A stretch of DNA of 32,051 nt. Origin: Candidatus Gribaldobacteria bacterium (GTDB taxonomy: Bacteria; Patescibacteriota; Minisyncoccia; Minisyncoccales; CG1-02-41-26). The notes beneath the pieces were generated by a model, which saw nothing but the letters and a program-made list of their open reading frames with translations, was not told the DNA's origin and made no database searches. Positions 10,106 to 17,424 of the stretch are shown one piece after another. The translations under genes and the position numbers were made by a program. Location: contig JAPLWE010000040.1 of the NCBI GenBank assembly GCA_026396705.1, positions 1-32,051 on the forward strand. Reading direction: 5' to 3'. Position 1 is the first letter of the stretch, and each line of letters opens with the position of its first letter.

Positions 10106-11833
10106 TTAAGCCCACGAGGCGGGCAAAACTCGTTCGGGCCATTTTTCAGATAGTTCTTTGAGGTTGGGGCATTCGGCCTTATGAACCGAAGCGCCCTCGC
10201 CTTGGGTAATAAAGGCGGCCAAGTTGTCGCCTAATTTGGGCGCGCAACATTTGCCCACTCGAGTCATGATACCACTTTGTCCGGCCACCAAAATTTTTGG
10301 CTCTTTTTTACGACCCGGCAATATTTTTTCCAGCAAAGAATTTCTCTTTTCTCTGAAAGTTGTTTTCTTAACCTCTTTAATAGAAAGACCATAGGCTTTT
10401 TCTAAAAAGTTTTTAATTTTCTTTTTGGCTTGATTGCTTTTAACAACTTTGAGCCAGTCCAAGGAGGGTGATTTAATTTTGTTGGTAATAATTTCTATAG
10501 TTTGGCCGGTAGATAGGGCTTGATTAAAGGGCGCGATTTTATCGTCAACAATGGCGCTCTCGCAATGGTCGCCGATCTGGCTGTGTATGGCATAGGCAAA
10601 ATCAAGGGGAGTGGCTCCCTTGGGCAGGTTAACCACATCTCGTTTGGGCGTAAAAACAAAAATGCGGTCTTTGAATAGTTCGGATTTAACGAATTCAGCG
10701 ATTTTGCCCGGAGTTTTAATTTCCTCTTGCCATTTTCTTAATTGGTCAAGCCAATAAAATTGATTGCGGTAAGTTTTTTCTTTGATATTTTTGGCCTTAT
10801 ATGATAAATGCGCCACTGCGCCGTATTCTGACTCTTGGTGCATTTCCATTGTCTTAATCTGGAACTCCACAAACTTATTTTGTTCGCCAATCACTGAAGT
10901 GTGTAAAGCTCGATAGCCGTTGTTTTTAGGTGAGCTGATGTAGTCTTTAATTCGTCCGGGCAAGGCCTCCCATCTTTTATGCACCGCTCCCAAGGCCTGA
11001 TAACAAGCCTCAATATTGGGCACAATGATGCGCAAGGCTACCAAGTCGTAGATTTTTTCAATGTCCATATTGTGCCGTAACAGCTTTTGATATAAAGAAA
11101 AATAATGTTTGGCGCGTGCTTGGATGATGATGGCCTCAATGTTTTCGTTTTTGAGCGTTTCTTCAACTGCCACTTTCATGGTGGCTAAATAATTTTCTTT
11201 TTGATTATACTCGTCTTTAACCGCAGAGATTAACCATTGGTATTCTTGCGGGAAAATATAGGGAAAAGCTGCGTCTTCCAGCTGGCCCTTAATTTCATTG
11301 ATGCCCAAGCCATAAGCCAAAGGAGCTAAAATTTCCAAAGTAGCTAAAGATTTTTTGAGCCGTAATTCTGGCGGGCATAATTCTTCAAGGTGTTGCATTT
11401 CATCTAGCGATTTGGCCAAAATAATTAAAATAGGTCGCAAATCTTGACTAATAGCAAAAAACATTCTTCGTAAATTTTGTGACTGAATATCAAGAAAAGT
11501 TTTTTCCCAGCTGGCTAATGGTTTTAATTTGAGTTCTTTTTTAGGTAGGGCGAGATTTTTGATTTGTTCAAACTTTTTTATAATAAAAATAACTTCATTG
11601 TGTATTCCTGATGGCAAAAAATCTTTGATGGCATCGGTATCTGAGGTGGCTTGCAACAAGCCCGCTAAAATAGTGGGCTCATCGGCTCCCAATTCTTTTA
11701 ACAAAAGGCCAGTTCTTAAGCAATGGAAAAACACCACCTCATTGTTCAAGGTTTTTTGCAGAAAATCCGTTGCCTTATCAAAAGCCTGTGGATTTTCTAC
11801 GCCGTCTTTGATTTTTTCAAGAGTGTGGAGCAT
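10106..11833 (-). CDS. relA: RelA/SpoT-family (p)ppGpp synthetase with degenerate hydrolase domain
   Basis: A 575-residue protein. The N-terminal HD region has lost its motif: LLQATSDTD stands where active enzymes have LLHDVVEDT, so hydrolysis of (p)ppGpp is unlikely. The synthetase domain (about 215-345) looks intact, with YDLVALRIIVP, GRIKDYISSPKNNGYRALHT and FVEFQIKTMEMHQESEYG, including the Glu of the ExQIRT-type motif. A TGS domain (about 385-450, RIFVFTPKRDVVNLPKGAT) follows, then a Cys-containing segment (VGKCCAPKLGD, HKAECPNL). The C-terminal ACT domain of full-length RelA is missing. It overlaps the end of topA by 37 bases, so the two are cotranscribed. It acts in the stringent response on ribosomes; what removes (p)ppGpp is not seen in this window. 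Confidence 0.9.
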   Translation of the reverse strand: MLHTLEKIKDGVENPQAFDKATDFLQKTLNNEVVFFHCLRTGLLLKELGADEPTILAGLLQATSDTDAIKDFLPSGIHNEVIFIIKKFEQIKNLALPKKELKLKPLASWEKTFLDIQSQNLRRMFFAISQDLRPILIILAKSLDEMQHLEELCPPELRLKKSLATLEILAPLAYGLGINEIKGQLEDAAFPYIFPQEYQWLISAVKDEYNQKENYLATMKVAVEETLKNENIEAIIIQARAKHYFSLYQKLLRHNMDIEKIYDLVALRIIVPNIEACYQALGAVHKRWEALPGRIKDYISSPKNNGYRALHTSVIGEQNKFVEFQIKTMEMHQESEYGAVAHLSYKAKNIKEKTYRNQFYWLDQLRKWQEEIKTPGKIAEFVKSELFKDRIFVFTPKRDVVNLPKGATPLDFAYAIHSQIGDHCESAIVDDKIAPFNQALSTGQTIEIITNKIKSPSLDWLKVVKSNQAKKKIKNFLEKAYGLSIKEVKKTTFREKRNSLLEKILPGRKKEPKILVAGQSGIMTRVGKCCAPKLGDNLAAFITQGEGASVHKAECPNLKELSEKWPERVLPASWA

Positions 11834-13833
11834 TCTTTATTGGAGCATTTTATTTGTTTGCGAATGGTTTGCACCATTAATGATTGACACTCCGGACACT
11901 TTTCGCCAGTGGGTTTATCCCATAAGGCAAAGTCGCAATCAGGCCACTTGGAACAGCCGTAAAAGATTTTTCTCTTTTTGGTATTTTTTTCTACTAAGTC
12001 AGAGTTGCATTTGGGGCACTGAGCCTTCAGGGGCGGTTTTTTAATGTTTTCCGTAAACTTGCAGTTAGGAAATTTACTACAAGCATAAAATTTGCCGAAC
12101 CTACCCATTCTGATAATTACCTCGCCATTGCATTGCGGGCAAACTCGGTCAGTTTTTTCAGTGAGGTCTACTTTAACTACTGCTTTTTCTTTTTCTTTGA
12201 GATTTTCTGCGAAAGGAAAATAAAAATCGCCAATGGTTTTTTGCCAAGTGTCTTTGCCTTGAGCTATTTCGTCAAACTCTTTTTCCATTTTGGCGGTAAA
12301 GGCTGTGTCAACTATTTGCGGGAAATGTTCGGTTAAAAGGTCGTTTACGGTTGAGCCAATTTTAGTTGGCCGAAATTTTTTATTCTCGTCTTTTTCTACA
12401 TAATTCCTATTTTGAATGGTATCTAAGGTCGGCGCGTAGGTTGAGGGGCGGCCAATGCCTTCTTTCTCTAAAATTTTAATCAAAGTGGCTTCAGAGTAGC
12501 GAGCCGGTGGCTGGGTAAAATGCTGTTCTTTGAGCAATTCTTTCAGTTGTAAAACATCATTTTTTTCTAATAGCGGTAAGTCAGTTTCTTCAAATTTAGT
12601 AGTGTAGATTTTTAAGAAGCCGTCAAATTTCATTGTTTGTCCATTAACTCTGAATGTATATTGATTGGCCTGAATATCAACAGTGGTGGCGTCAAAGATA
12701 GCTGGGGTCATTTGCGAAGCGATAAATCTGCGCCAGACTAAATCATAAACCTTGAACATTTCAGGCGTGAGCTGGCTTTTTATTTTTTCGGGAGTGTTTT
12801 GGGCTGGTAGGGTAGGGCGAATGGCTTCGTGCGCTTCTTGAGCGCCTTTGCTTTTGGTTTGGAAACTTCGCGGGACGCCGGGCCAATAATTTTTGCCCAA
12901 TTGTTCGCAGATAAAATTTTGCGCTTCTTGTTGAGCAATGGCTGAAAGGTTAAGCGAATCAGTGCGATGATAAGTGATAAAACCGTTTTCATATAATTTT
13001 TGAGCGGCCATCATGGTTCGTTTGGCGGTAAAGCCAAATTTATTGGCGGCTGTTTGTTGCAATGAGCTGGTAGTGAAGGGAGCTTGCGGATTGCGCAGGG
13101 TCTCTTTGCGTTCTATGTTGGCCACTTTGTATTCGGCTTTGGCTAAATCATTGAGGATTTTATCTGCCTCGGCTTGATTTTTAATGTCTAGTTTGCTGAT
13201 AGTTTTGCCATCTTTGGCAATCAAAGCCGCTTGAAATTCAGTTTTTAATTTGAGAAGCGAAGCAACAATGCTCCAATACTCTACTGGCGTAAAAGCTTCA
13301 ATTTCTTTTTCTCTATCGCAAATTAATTTTACCGCTACTGATTGCACTCGCCCAGCTGACAACCCCCTCATTACTTTTTTCCATAAAAAAGGCGACAGCT
13401 TATAGCCTACCAAACGGTCTAAAATTCTTCGGGCTTGCTGAGCGTTCACTAAATTATCATCAATGCCCCGAGGGTTTTTCAAGGCATTTTCTATGGCGGG
13501 CTTGGTGATTTCATGAAAAACAATCCGTTGGGGTTTTTTCAATCCCAAGATATGCGCCAAATGAAAAGCAATGGCTTCACCCTCTCTGTCCTCGTCAGTA
13601 GCCAAGATAATGCCTTCAGATTTTTTGGCTGCGTCTTTTAAGATTTTCACTTTGGCTTTGGCCTTGGCTGGAATAACATACTCGGGCTTAAAATCATTTT
13701 TAATATCAATACCGATATCTTTTTCCGGCAAGTCGCGAATATGACCAAAAGATGACTCAATTCTATAGTTTTTGCCTAAAAATTTACCAATTGTTTTTGC
13801 TTTGGTCGGACTTTCTACTATAATTAATTGCAT
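11797..13833 (-). CDS. topA: DNA topoisomerase I (type IA)
   Basis: A 678-residue enzyme that relaxes negative supercoils. The TOPRIM domain starts LIIVESPTKAKTIGKFLG, with the metal-binding acidic motif TDEDREGE at residues 79-86. The catalytic Tyr is Tyr288 in ENGFITYHRTDS. RGLSAGRVQSVAV is the conserved DNA-gate segment. The C-terminus has three four-Cys zinc ribbons (about residues 577, 611 and 644 onward: VCPQC...CSKFPNC, QCPKC...CSKWPDC, KCPEC...CSNKEC), of which the third is short. It follows dprA by 35 AT-rich bases, the common dprA-topA pairing, and its last 37 bases overlap relA. There is no Shine-Dalgarno before the ATG. Confidence 0.97.
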   Translation of the reverse strand: MQLIIVESPTKAKTIGKFLGKNYRIESSFGHIRDLPEKDIGIDIKNDFKPEYVIPAKAKAKVKILKDAAKKSEGIILATDEDREGEAIAFHLAHILGLKKPQRIVFHEITKPAIENALKNPRGIDDNLVNAQQARRILDRLVGYKLSPFLWKKVMRGLSAGRVQSVAVKLICDREKEIEAFTPVEYWSIVASLLKLKTEFQAALIAKDGKTISKLDIKNQAEADKILNDLAKAEYKVANIERKETLRNPQAPFTTSSLQQTAANKFGFTAKRTMMAAQKLYENGFITYHRTDSLNLSAIAQQEAQNFICEQLGKNYWPGVPRSFQTKSKGAQEAHEAIRPTLPAQNTPEKIKSQLTPEMFKVYDLVWRRFIASQMTPAIFDATTVDIQANQYTFRVNGQTMKFDGFLKIYTTKFEETDLPLLEKNDVLQLKELLKEQHFTQPPARYSEATLIKILEKEGIGRPSTYAPTLDTIQNRNYVEKDENKKFRPTKIGSTVNDLLTEHFPQIVDTAFTAKMEKEFDEIAQGKDTWQKTIGDFYFPFAENLKEKEKAVVKVDLTEKTDRVCPQCNGEVIIRMGRFGKFYACSKFPNCKFTENIKKPPLKAQCPKCNSDLVEKNTKKRKIFYGCSKWPDCDFALWDKPTGEKCPECQSLMVQTIRKQIKCSNKECSTLLKKSKTA

Positions 13834-13868
13834 ATTTTTTTAGAAATTAAAAATTAGAAATTAGAAAT

Positions 13869-14756
13869 TTAGCGCGATAGCGCGTAAGTGTTTCCTCCTA
13901 AATTTTTTACTTGGCCTTCTGTTTCCATTGAGCATAAAGCAGTTGATACGGCTGATGAAGTAAGGCCGGTTATTTCTATTATGCCATCAATAGACATAGC
14001 CTTATTTTTTAAGGCATTGATAATTTGTTGTTCTTCATTGTTTTGGCCCTGATAATCTAAGATATTGGGCAAGGTATTGGCTGACAGACTCAAGCCAGCC
14101 AGAATGTCATTATAATTCTCTACCAGAAGCGCTTCTTGTTTAATCAACCAATGGCAGCCTTGTGAGCTAGCCGAAGTAACTGGTCCGGGCACGGCCATAA
14201 TTTTTCTTTTTTGTTGTTTAGCCCATTTAGCGGTGAGCAAAGCGCCTGATTTTATTTTAGCTTCAACCACTACTACGCCCAACGATAACCCTGAAATTAT
14301 ACGGTTTCTTTGGGGAAAAGTAAAATGAGCGCCTTGGGTGCCTGCTGGATATTCGGAAATTAAACAACCACCTTTTTCTAAAATTGTTTTAGCTAATTTT
14401 AAGTTTTCCTGCGGGTAAAAGCTTTGTTCGTCTAGTCCTGTGCCCAACACAGCGATGGTTGGGCTATTAGCCTCAAGCGCGCCTTGATGCGCCCAACTAT
14501 CAATGCCTCTGGCTAGCCCAGAAACAATAGTTAAACCAGCTCGACTTGAATTTATAGCCAAGCTCAAAGCTATTTCTTTGCCATAGCTACTAGCCAACCT
14601 AGCCCCCACTATGGCCAAGCATTTTTCCTGGCCTGTTAAAAAATTGCCTCTAAAATATAAGGTTTTGGGGCAGTCAGAAATTTTTTTTAATAAAGTAGGA
14701 TAAGCCCCATCAGAGCTTTCAATTTTTTGAATTGGCCAATTTTCTAAATAAAGCAT
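13869..14756 (-). CDS. dprA: DNA-processing protein DprA (Smf)
   Basis: A 295-residue protein. The Rossmann-like core starts at CLAIVGARLASSYG and continues with IVSGLARGIDSWAHQGAL, IAVLGTGLD and the segment FPQRNRIISGLS, all typical of DprA. The C-terminus (about 235-290) is a winged-helix domain (IINALKNKAMSIDGIIEITG). DprA loads RecA on incoming single-stranded DNA during natural transformation, and competence is widely retained in CPR bacteria, so DNA uptake is plausible here. It is the first gene of the dprA-topA-relA run. A TATGAT box on the - strand (14767-14772) ends about 10 bases before the ATG, which suggests a nearly leaderless transcript. Confidence 0.95.
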   Translation of the reverse strand: MLYLENWPIQKIESSDGAYPTLLKKISDCPKTLYFRGNFLTGQEKCLAIVGARLASSYGKEIALSLAINSSRAGLTIVSGLARGIDSWAHQGALEANSPTIAVLGTGLDEQSFYPQENLKLAKTILEKGGCLISEYPAGTQGAHFTFPQRNRIISGLSLGVVVVEAKIKSGALLTAKWAKQQKRKIMAVPGPVTSASSQGCHWLIKQEALLVENYNDILAGLSLSANTLPNILDYQGQNNEEQQIINALKNKAMSIDGIIEITGLTSSAVSTALCSMETEGQVKNLGGNTYALSR

Positions 14757-14881
14757 AATTCAATGTATCATATTTTTTCCTAAAATAAAAAAGAGCCAAC
14801 AAATACTTGAGTTTTTTCATATTTGGAGTAATCTTGGTATTGCATCGCAGATTAAAAAACTAATAAAAGGATGTGATTAAA
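14757..14881. promoter_or_regulatory. divergent promoter region between dprA and the small-ORF cassette
   Basis: AT-rich and without a gene. On the + strand TTGAGT (14807-14812) and TAATCT (14829-14834), 16 bases apart, are a weak promoter candidate for the cassette starting at 14882. The match is poor, so treat it as tentative. Confidence 0.35.
14767..14772 (-). promoter_or_regulatory. -10 box of the dprA-topA-relA transcript
   Basis: TATGAT on the - strand differs from TATAAT at one base. The dprA ATG starts about 10 bases downstream, so a leader of only about 4 bases is predicted. The -35 side is A-rich without a clear hexamer. Confidence 0.4.
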
Positions 14882-15028
14882 ATGAAAAAGCTTGCAGAGT
14901 ATTGGATCGGATTTTCCAGTTTTGGCTTGGGATTTGTAATCGGTGCCTTAAGATCATCTGAGCATAGCCTTGTTTTTTTTGTTACTTGGTGGTGTGATTT
15001 TCTTTTTTGGAGTTTTTCTATTTTTTAA
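14882..15028 (+). CDS. small membrane protein, possibly frameshifted at a T8 run
   Basis: As written it encodes 48 residues: MKKLAEYWIGFSSFGLGF, a hydrophobic stretch, then a Trp/Phe-rich end. AAAGGATGTGAT (14866-14877) precedes the ATG and differs at one base from the full complement of the 16S 3' end. The frame looks wrong after the run of eight T at 14973-14980. With seven T the reading becomes LLLGGVIFFFGVFLFF followed by a basic tail KNRKKEIHHN, ending at 15065, which is a much more natural two-span membrane protein of about 60 residues. This may be an indel error, a phase-variable tract or slippage. The start MKKLAEYW resembles the two following peptides. Function unknown. Confidence 0.5.
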   Translation: MKKLAEYWIGFSSFGLGFVIGALRSSEHSLVFFVTWWCDFLFWSFSIF

Positions 15029-15081
15029 AAATAGAAAAAAAGAGATACATCACAATACATTATAAAGAGGGGGCGGAGCAA

Positions 15082-15180
15082 ATGAAGTGGCTGAAAAAAT
15101 ACTGGCCAGCGCTGGTTCTTTTGGTGCTGGTTATTGTAATAAAGATCGTATGGCATTCTTATTGTTCTCCTTATCTATAA
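15082..15180 (+). CDS. 32-residue cationic single-span membrane peptide
   Basis: It encodes MKWLKKYWPALVLLVLVIVI followed by KIVWHSYCSPYL: a short basic-aromatic N-terminus, then one membrane span. A purine-rich GAGGGGGCGG (15067-15076) lies just before the ATG. It is the second of three tandem small ORFs and shares the MKxWLKKxWP start with the next one at 15216, so the two look like paralogues. Size and composition recall type I toxin peptides or small regulatory membrane peptides, but no antisense RNA can be shown from sequence alone. Function unknown. Confidence 0.55.
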   Translation: MKWLKKYWPALVLLVLVIVIKIVWHSYCSPYL

Positions 15181-15215
15181 GATGCTACAAAAAAACGTCT
15201 AAGGAGGTGGGATAA

Positions 15216-15308
15216 ATGAAAAAATGGTTGAAGAAGCATTGGCCGGAAGTGTCTACTATTTTGGCTATAATCATTATAGCGATTCTTGTGCAGTATTTTT
15301 TCTCATAG
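15216..15308 (+). CDS. 30-residue cationic single-span membrane peptide
   Basis: It encodes MKKWLKKHWPEVSTILAIII then AILVQYFFS, a paralogue of the peptide at 15082 by its N-terminus. It has the strongest Shine-Dalgarno sequence of the region, AAGGAGGTGG at 15201-15210, six bases before the ATG. The upstream block ACGTCTAAGGAGGT is nearly repeated at 15323-15336 (CCGTCCAAGGAGGT) inside the terminator that follows, as if a further unit had been lost. Function unknown; the ribosome-binding site and paralogy support that it is really translated. Confidence 0.6.
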   Translation: MKKWLKKHWPEVSTILAIIIIAILVQYFFS

Positions 15309-15321
15309 AAAAAATGCAAAG

Positions 15322-15359
15322 ACCGTCCAAGGAGGTAAAAACTTGTGGACGGTTTTTTT
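15322..15359 (+). terminator. rho-independent terminator of the small-peptide cassette, with a Shine-Dalgarno sequence in its loop
   Basis: The stem ACCGTCCA (15322-15329) pairs with TGGACGGT (15346-15353), followed by a T-run to 15359. The loop contains AAGGAGGT followed by a TTG 6 bases on, probably a remnant of a duplicated leader rather than a working start. Confidence 0.8.
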
Positions 15360-15375
15360 ATTGTTTTAATATTTG

Positions 15376-15384
15376 TGATATAAT
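15376..15384 (+). promoter_or_regulatory. perfect extended -10 promoter for the exported coiled-coil gene
   Basis: TG-A-TATAAT is a perfect extended -10. The ATG at 15393 is 9 bases after the box, so the transcript would start 0-2 bases before it. Confidence 0.7.
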
Positions 15385-15392
15385 GTAAAAAT

Positions 15393-16964
15393 ATGTTAGC
15401 TAAGTATTGGAAAATTTTTAGTTTTATTATAGCTGGAGGCGCAGTGGCTTTATCTTTTTCGGTTTATGCGGCCACTACTACGCCAATCATTTCAGCGCCA
15501 ACCACTACTACGCCAGCTATTGCTGTCACCAACAGTGGCAATACTTTAATCGGCGGGCTTATTTTTGAAAAAGATTTAATTGAGTTATTGTGTTTAGACA
15601 GCCAATGGCAGGGGGGTGAGTTTTTGGCGGGAGTGGGCGCTTACAGCGATTTTATCGCTTCTTCGTCTAAAGAATTTCCTGATTTGCAAAGTAAGCTGGC
15701 TGACTTGGCTGATTATCAAAAAACCGGCCAAGAAAAGATTTCAGCGGTTTGCGCTGCTGTTGGTTATAGCCAGGCCAAAGCCGCTTTTGGCGATTTAGAT
15801 AATTTTGAAAAAACCGTTCAGAGTGTTTTGAGAGAAATTGATTCAGTGATTGCCAAAACTTTTCAAGACAAAGCCGATATTTTAAAAAATAAAATTCCTG
15901 TTAGTCAGAAAAATCAGGTGCGCTCCTCTGTGGCGCAAATGAGAGCCAGTAAGCAGGGTGAGTTGACCAGCTTGGCTAATCAATTAGTCAAAATGGCGCA
16001 AGATTTTTTAGTAGCTCAATTGCCTAAAATGCAATTTCCCTCGCCCAGCGAAGCAACTGGTTACGCTACTAAGGCCACCAGCGATCGCCAAGCGGAAATA
16101 AAAAATCAGCTTACTGGTATGGCCTTACAAGCTCAATCGCTATTGCGCCAATCAGCTCAAACCAAGATATTAGAGGTATTGGGCGGGGACTCGGCCGCTT
16201 TATCAATCATAGTTAAAGATGTTCAAAAAAACAGAGACGCTATTATGGCCAACCAGCAGAAGAGAATTGGTCAGTTAAACAAGATTAAAAGCCAGGCCTT
16301 GCAAAAAAGAAAAGAAATAGCAATTTTAATTTTAAGCAGTCAAGTGGATAATGGCGCTAGCCGACTAAGAGAAAAAGAATTATTAAATGAAAATTTGTCG
16401 TCGCCTTTATTCGCCAATACCCAGCAAGCAGTTGATTACCTTAAAAGTATTAAGCAAAATTTTAATCAAAAAGTTCAAGCCGCTTTATTGAATAACGACG
16501 AGAAAGCTTTAGACGCCGCGATTAGCGATGGGGAAGCCAGTTATCGGGTTTTACAGCTGGCCTTACCAGATATTTTATTAAATGAAAACAGTGCTCAAGA
16601 GTTTTGTTCATCAACACCCACCTTAAAAAGCCAAATGCAACCACAGATTGATCAATTGCTTGTTATGGTGCAAAAAGCCGCCAAGCCCTTTTCTGACAAA
16701 GCAAAGGGCTGTCAAAAGAAAGCGGAAAAAGCCGGTTGCGCTGTTTTTAATAAAGCGTTTGGCGAAATGGCAGCTATTCAGCAAACAGCTCAAAGAATTG
16801 ATAGTATTTTTGTTGATGGAGTGGCTTATTGCTCGGGCACAGCTAGCGCTATGAATGATAGTGGGGGAGTTTCGCTAGCCGGTTTGAGAGCTTTTAGCTT
16901 GCAATTGAAACAGCAGTTGATAGATTGGCAAGTCAACTGGTCGCAATACAAAAATAGTTTTTAA
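15393..16964 (+). CDS. exported helical protein of unknown function
   Basis: A 523-residue protein I do not recognise. A signal peptide (MLAKYWKIFSFIIAGGAVAL to about residue 26, SVYA-A) is followed by a Thr/Pro-rich linker (TTTTPAIAV) and then almost entirely helical, Gln/Lys/Ala-rich sequence with likely coiled coils (about residues 110-380). Several Cys (LLCLD, SAVCAAVG, EFCSSTP, KGCQKKAEKAGCAV, AYCSGT) could form disulfides outside the cell. It has a perfect extended -10 promoter right before its ATG, and a second unknown membrane protein starts one base after its stop, so the two are surely one operon and may act together at the cell surface. Confidence 0.75.
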   Translation: MLAKYWKIFSFIIAGGAVALSFSVYAATTTPIISAPTTTTPAIAVTNSGNTLIGGLIFEKDLIELLCLDSQWQGGEFLAGVGAYSDFIASSSKEFPDLQSKLADLADYQKTGQEKISAVCAAVGYSQAKAAFGDLDNFEKTVQSVLREIDSVIAKTFQDKADILKNKIPVSQKNQVRSSVAQMRASKQGELTSLANQLVKMAQDFLVAQLPKMQFPSPSEATGYATKATSDRQAEIKNQLTGMALQAQSLLRQSAQTKILEVLGGDSAALSIIVKDVQKNRDAIMANQQKRIGQLNKIKSQALQKRKEIAILILSSQVDNGASRLREKELLNENLSSPLFANTQQAVDYLKSIKQNFNQKVQAALLNNDEKALDAAISDGEASYRVLQLALPDILLNENSAQEFCSSTPTLKSQMQPQIDQLLVMVQKAAKPFSDKAKGCQKKAEKAGCAVFNKAFGEMAAIQQTAQRIDSIFVDGVAYCSGTASAMNDSGGVSLAGLRAFSLQLKQQLIDWQVNWSQYKNSF

Positions 16965-16965
16965 T

Positions 16966-17412
16966 ATGTTGGAAATAATCAATAAAATTAAAAGAATTAG
17001 ATTCAATAAAAAAACATTGCTTATTTCAGTAGCTACGATAGCAGTGGTGGGCTTGGCAATGGCTAGTTATTTTTATATTAATCAACACAATATTCAAAAA
17101 GCCTTAAGTGATTTTAATAACTTTAAGTTTGAAGTTCCCTTGGCTTTGCTTAATGCTGATAATCTTTCTTTGAATAATTTAGCGCCCAGCGACTTGCAAC
17201 AAAACGATTGGCAACCTCAAATAACCGTTGACACAAATATAGTGCCTGAAAGCGATTTTATGGTAACTGTGCCCGAAATATCGCTCAAAACGCCAGATGT
17301 TAAGTGGGCGCCTAATGAGGCTATCTGCGAGCAGTTTCAAAACTATACTTCTTGCGATCAAGCGCCTATGTCTACGCGTGATGTTTGCTTAAGATGCCCC
17401 AAGAAAAAATAA
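16966..17412 (+). CDS. single-span membrane protein with C-terminal four-Cys motif
   Basis: A 148-residue protein of unknown function. A basic start (IKRIRFNKK) precedes one membrane span (about 17-37), which predicts an N-in, C-out anchor. The outer part is acidic and ends with Cys121, Cys130, Cys141 and Cys144 (AICEQF, TSCDQ, DVCLRCPKKK), which suggests two disulfides or a metal site. The stop of the preceding exported helical protein is one base before this ATG, so translation is coupled and a shared function is likely. No homologous family is evident to me. Confidence 0.7.
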   Translation: MLEIINKIKRIRFNKKTLLISVATIAVVGLAMASYFYINQHNIQKALSDFNNFKFEVPLALLNADNLSLNNLAPSDLQQNDWQPQITVDTNIVPESDFMVTVPEISLKTPDVKWAPNEAICEQFQNYTSCDQAPMSTRDVCLRCPKKK

Positions 17413-17424
17413 TTAATTATATTT

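Noticed and set aside
9976-10161. Protein-coding frame on the + strand over tRNA-Leu
   Set aside because: It is the reverse-strand translation of a tRNA gene, a well-known artefact, and has no other support.
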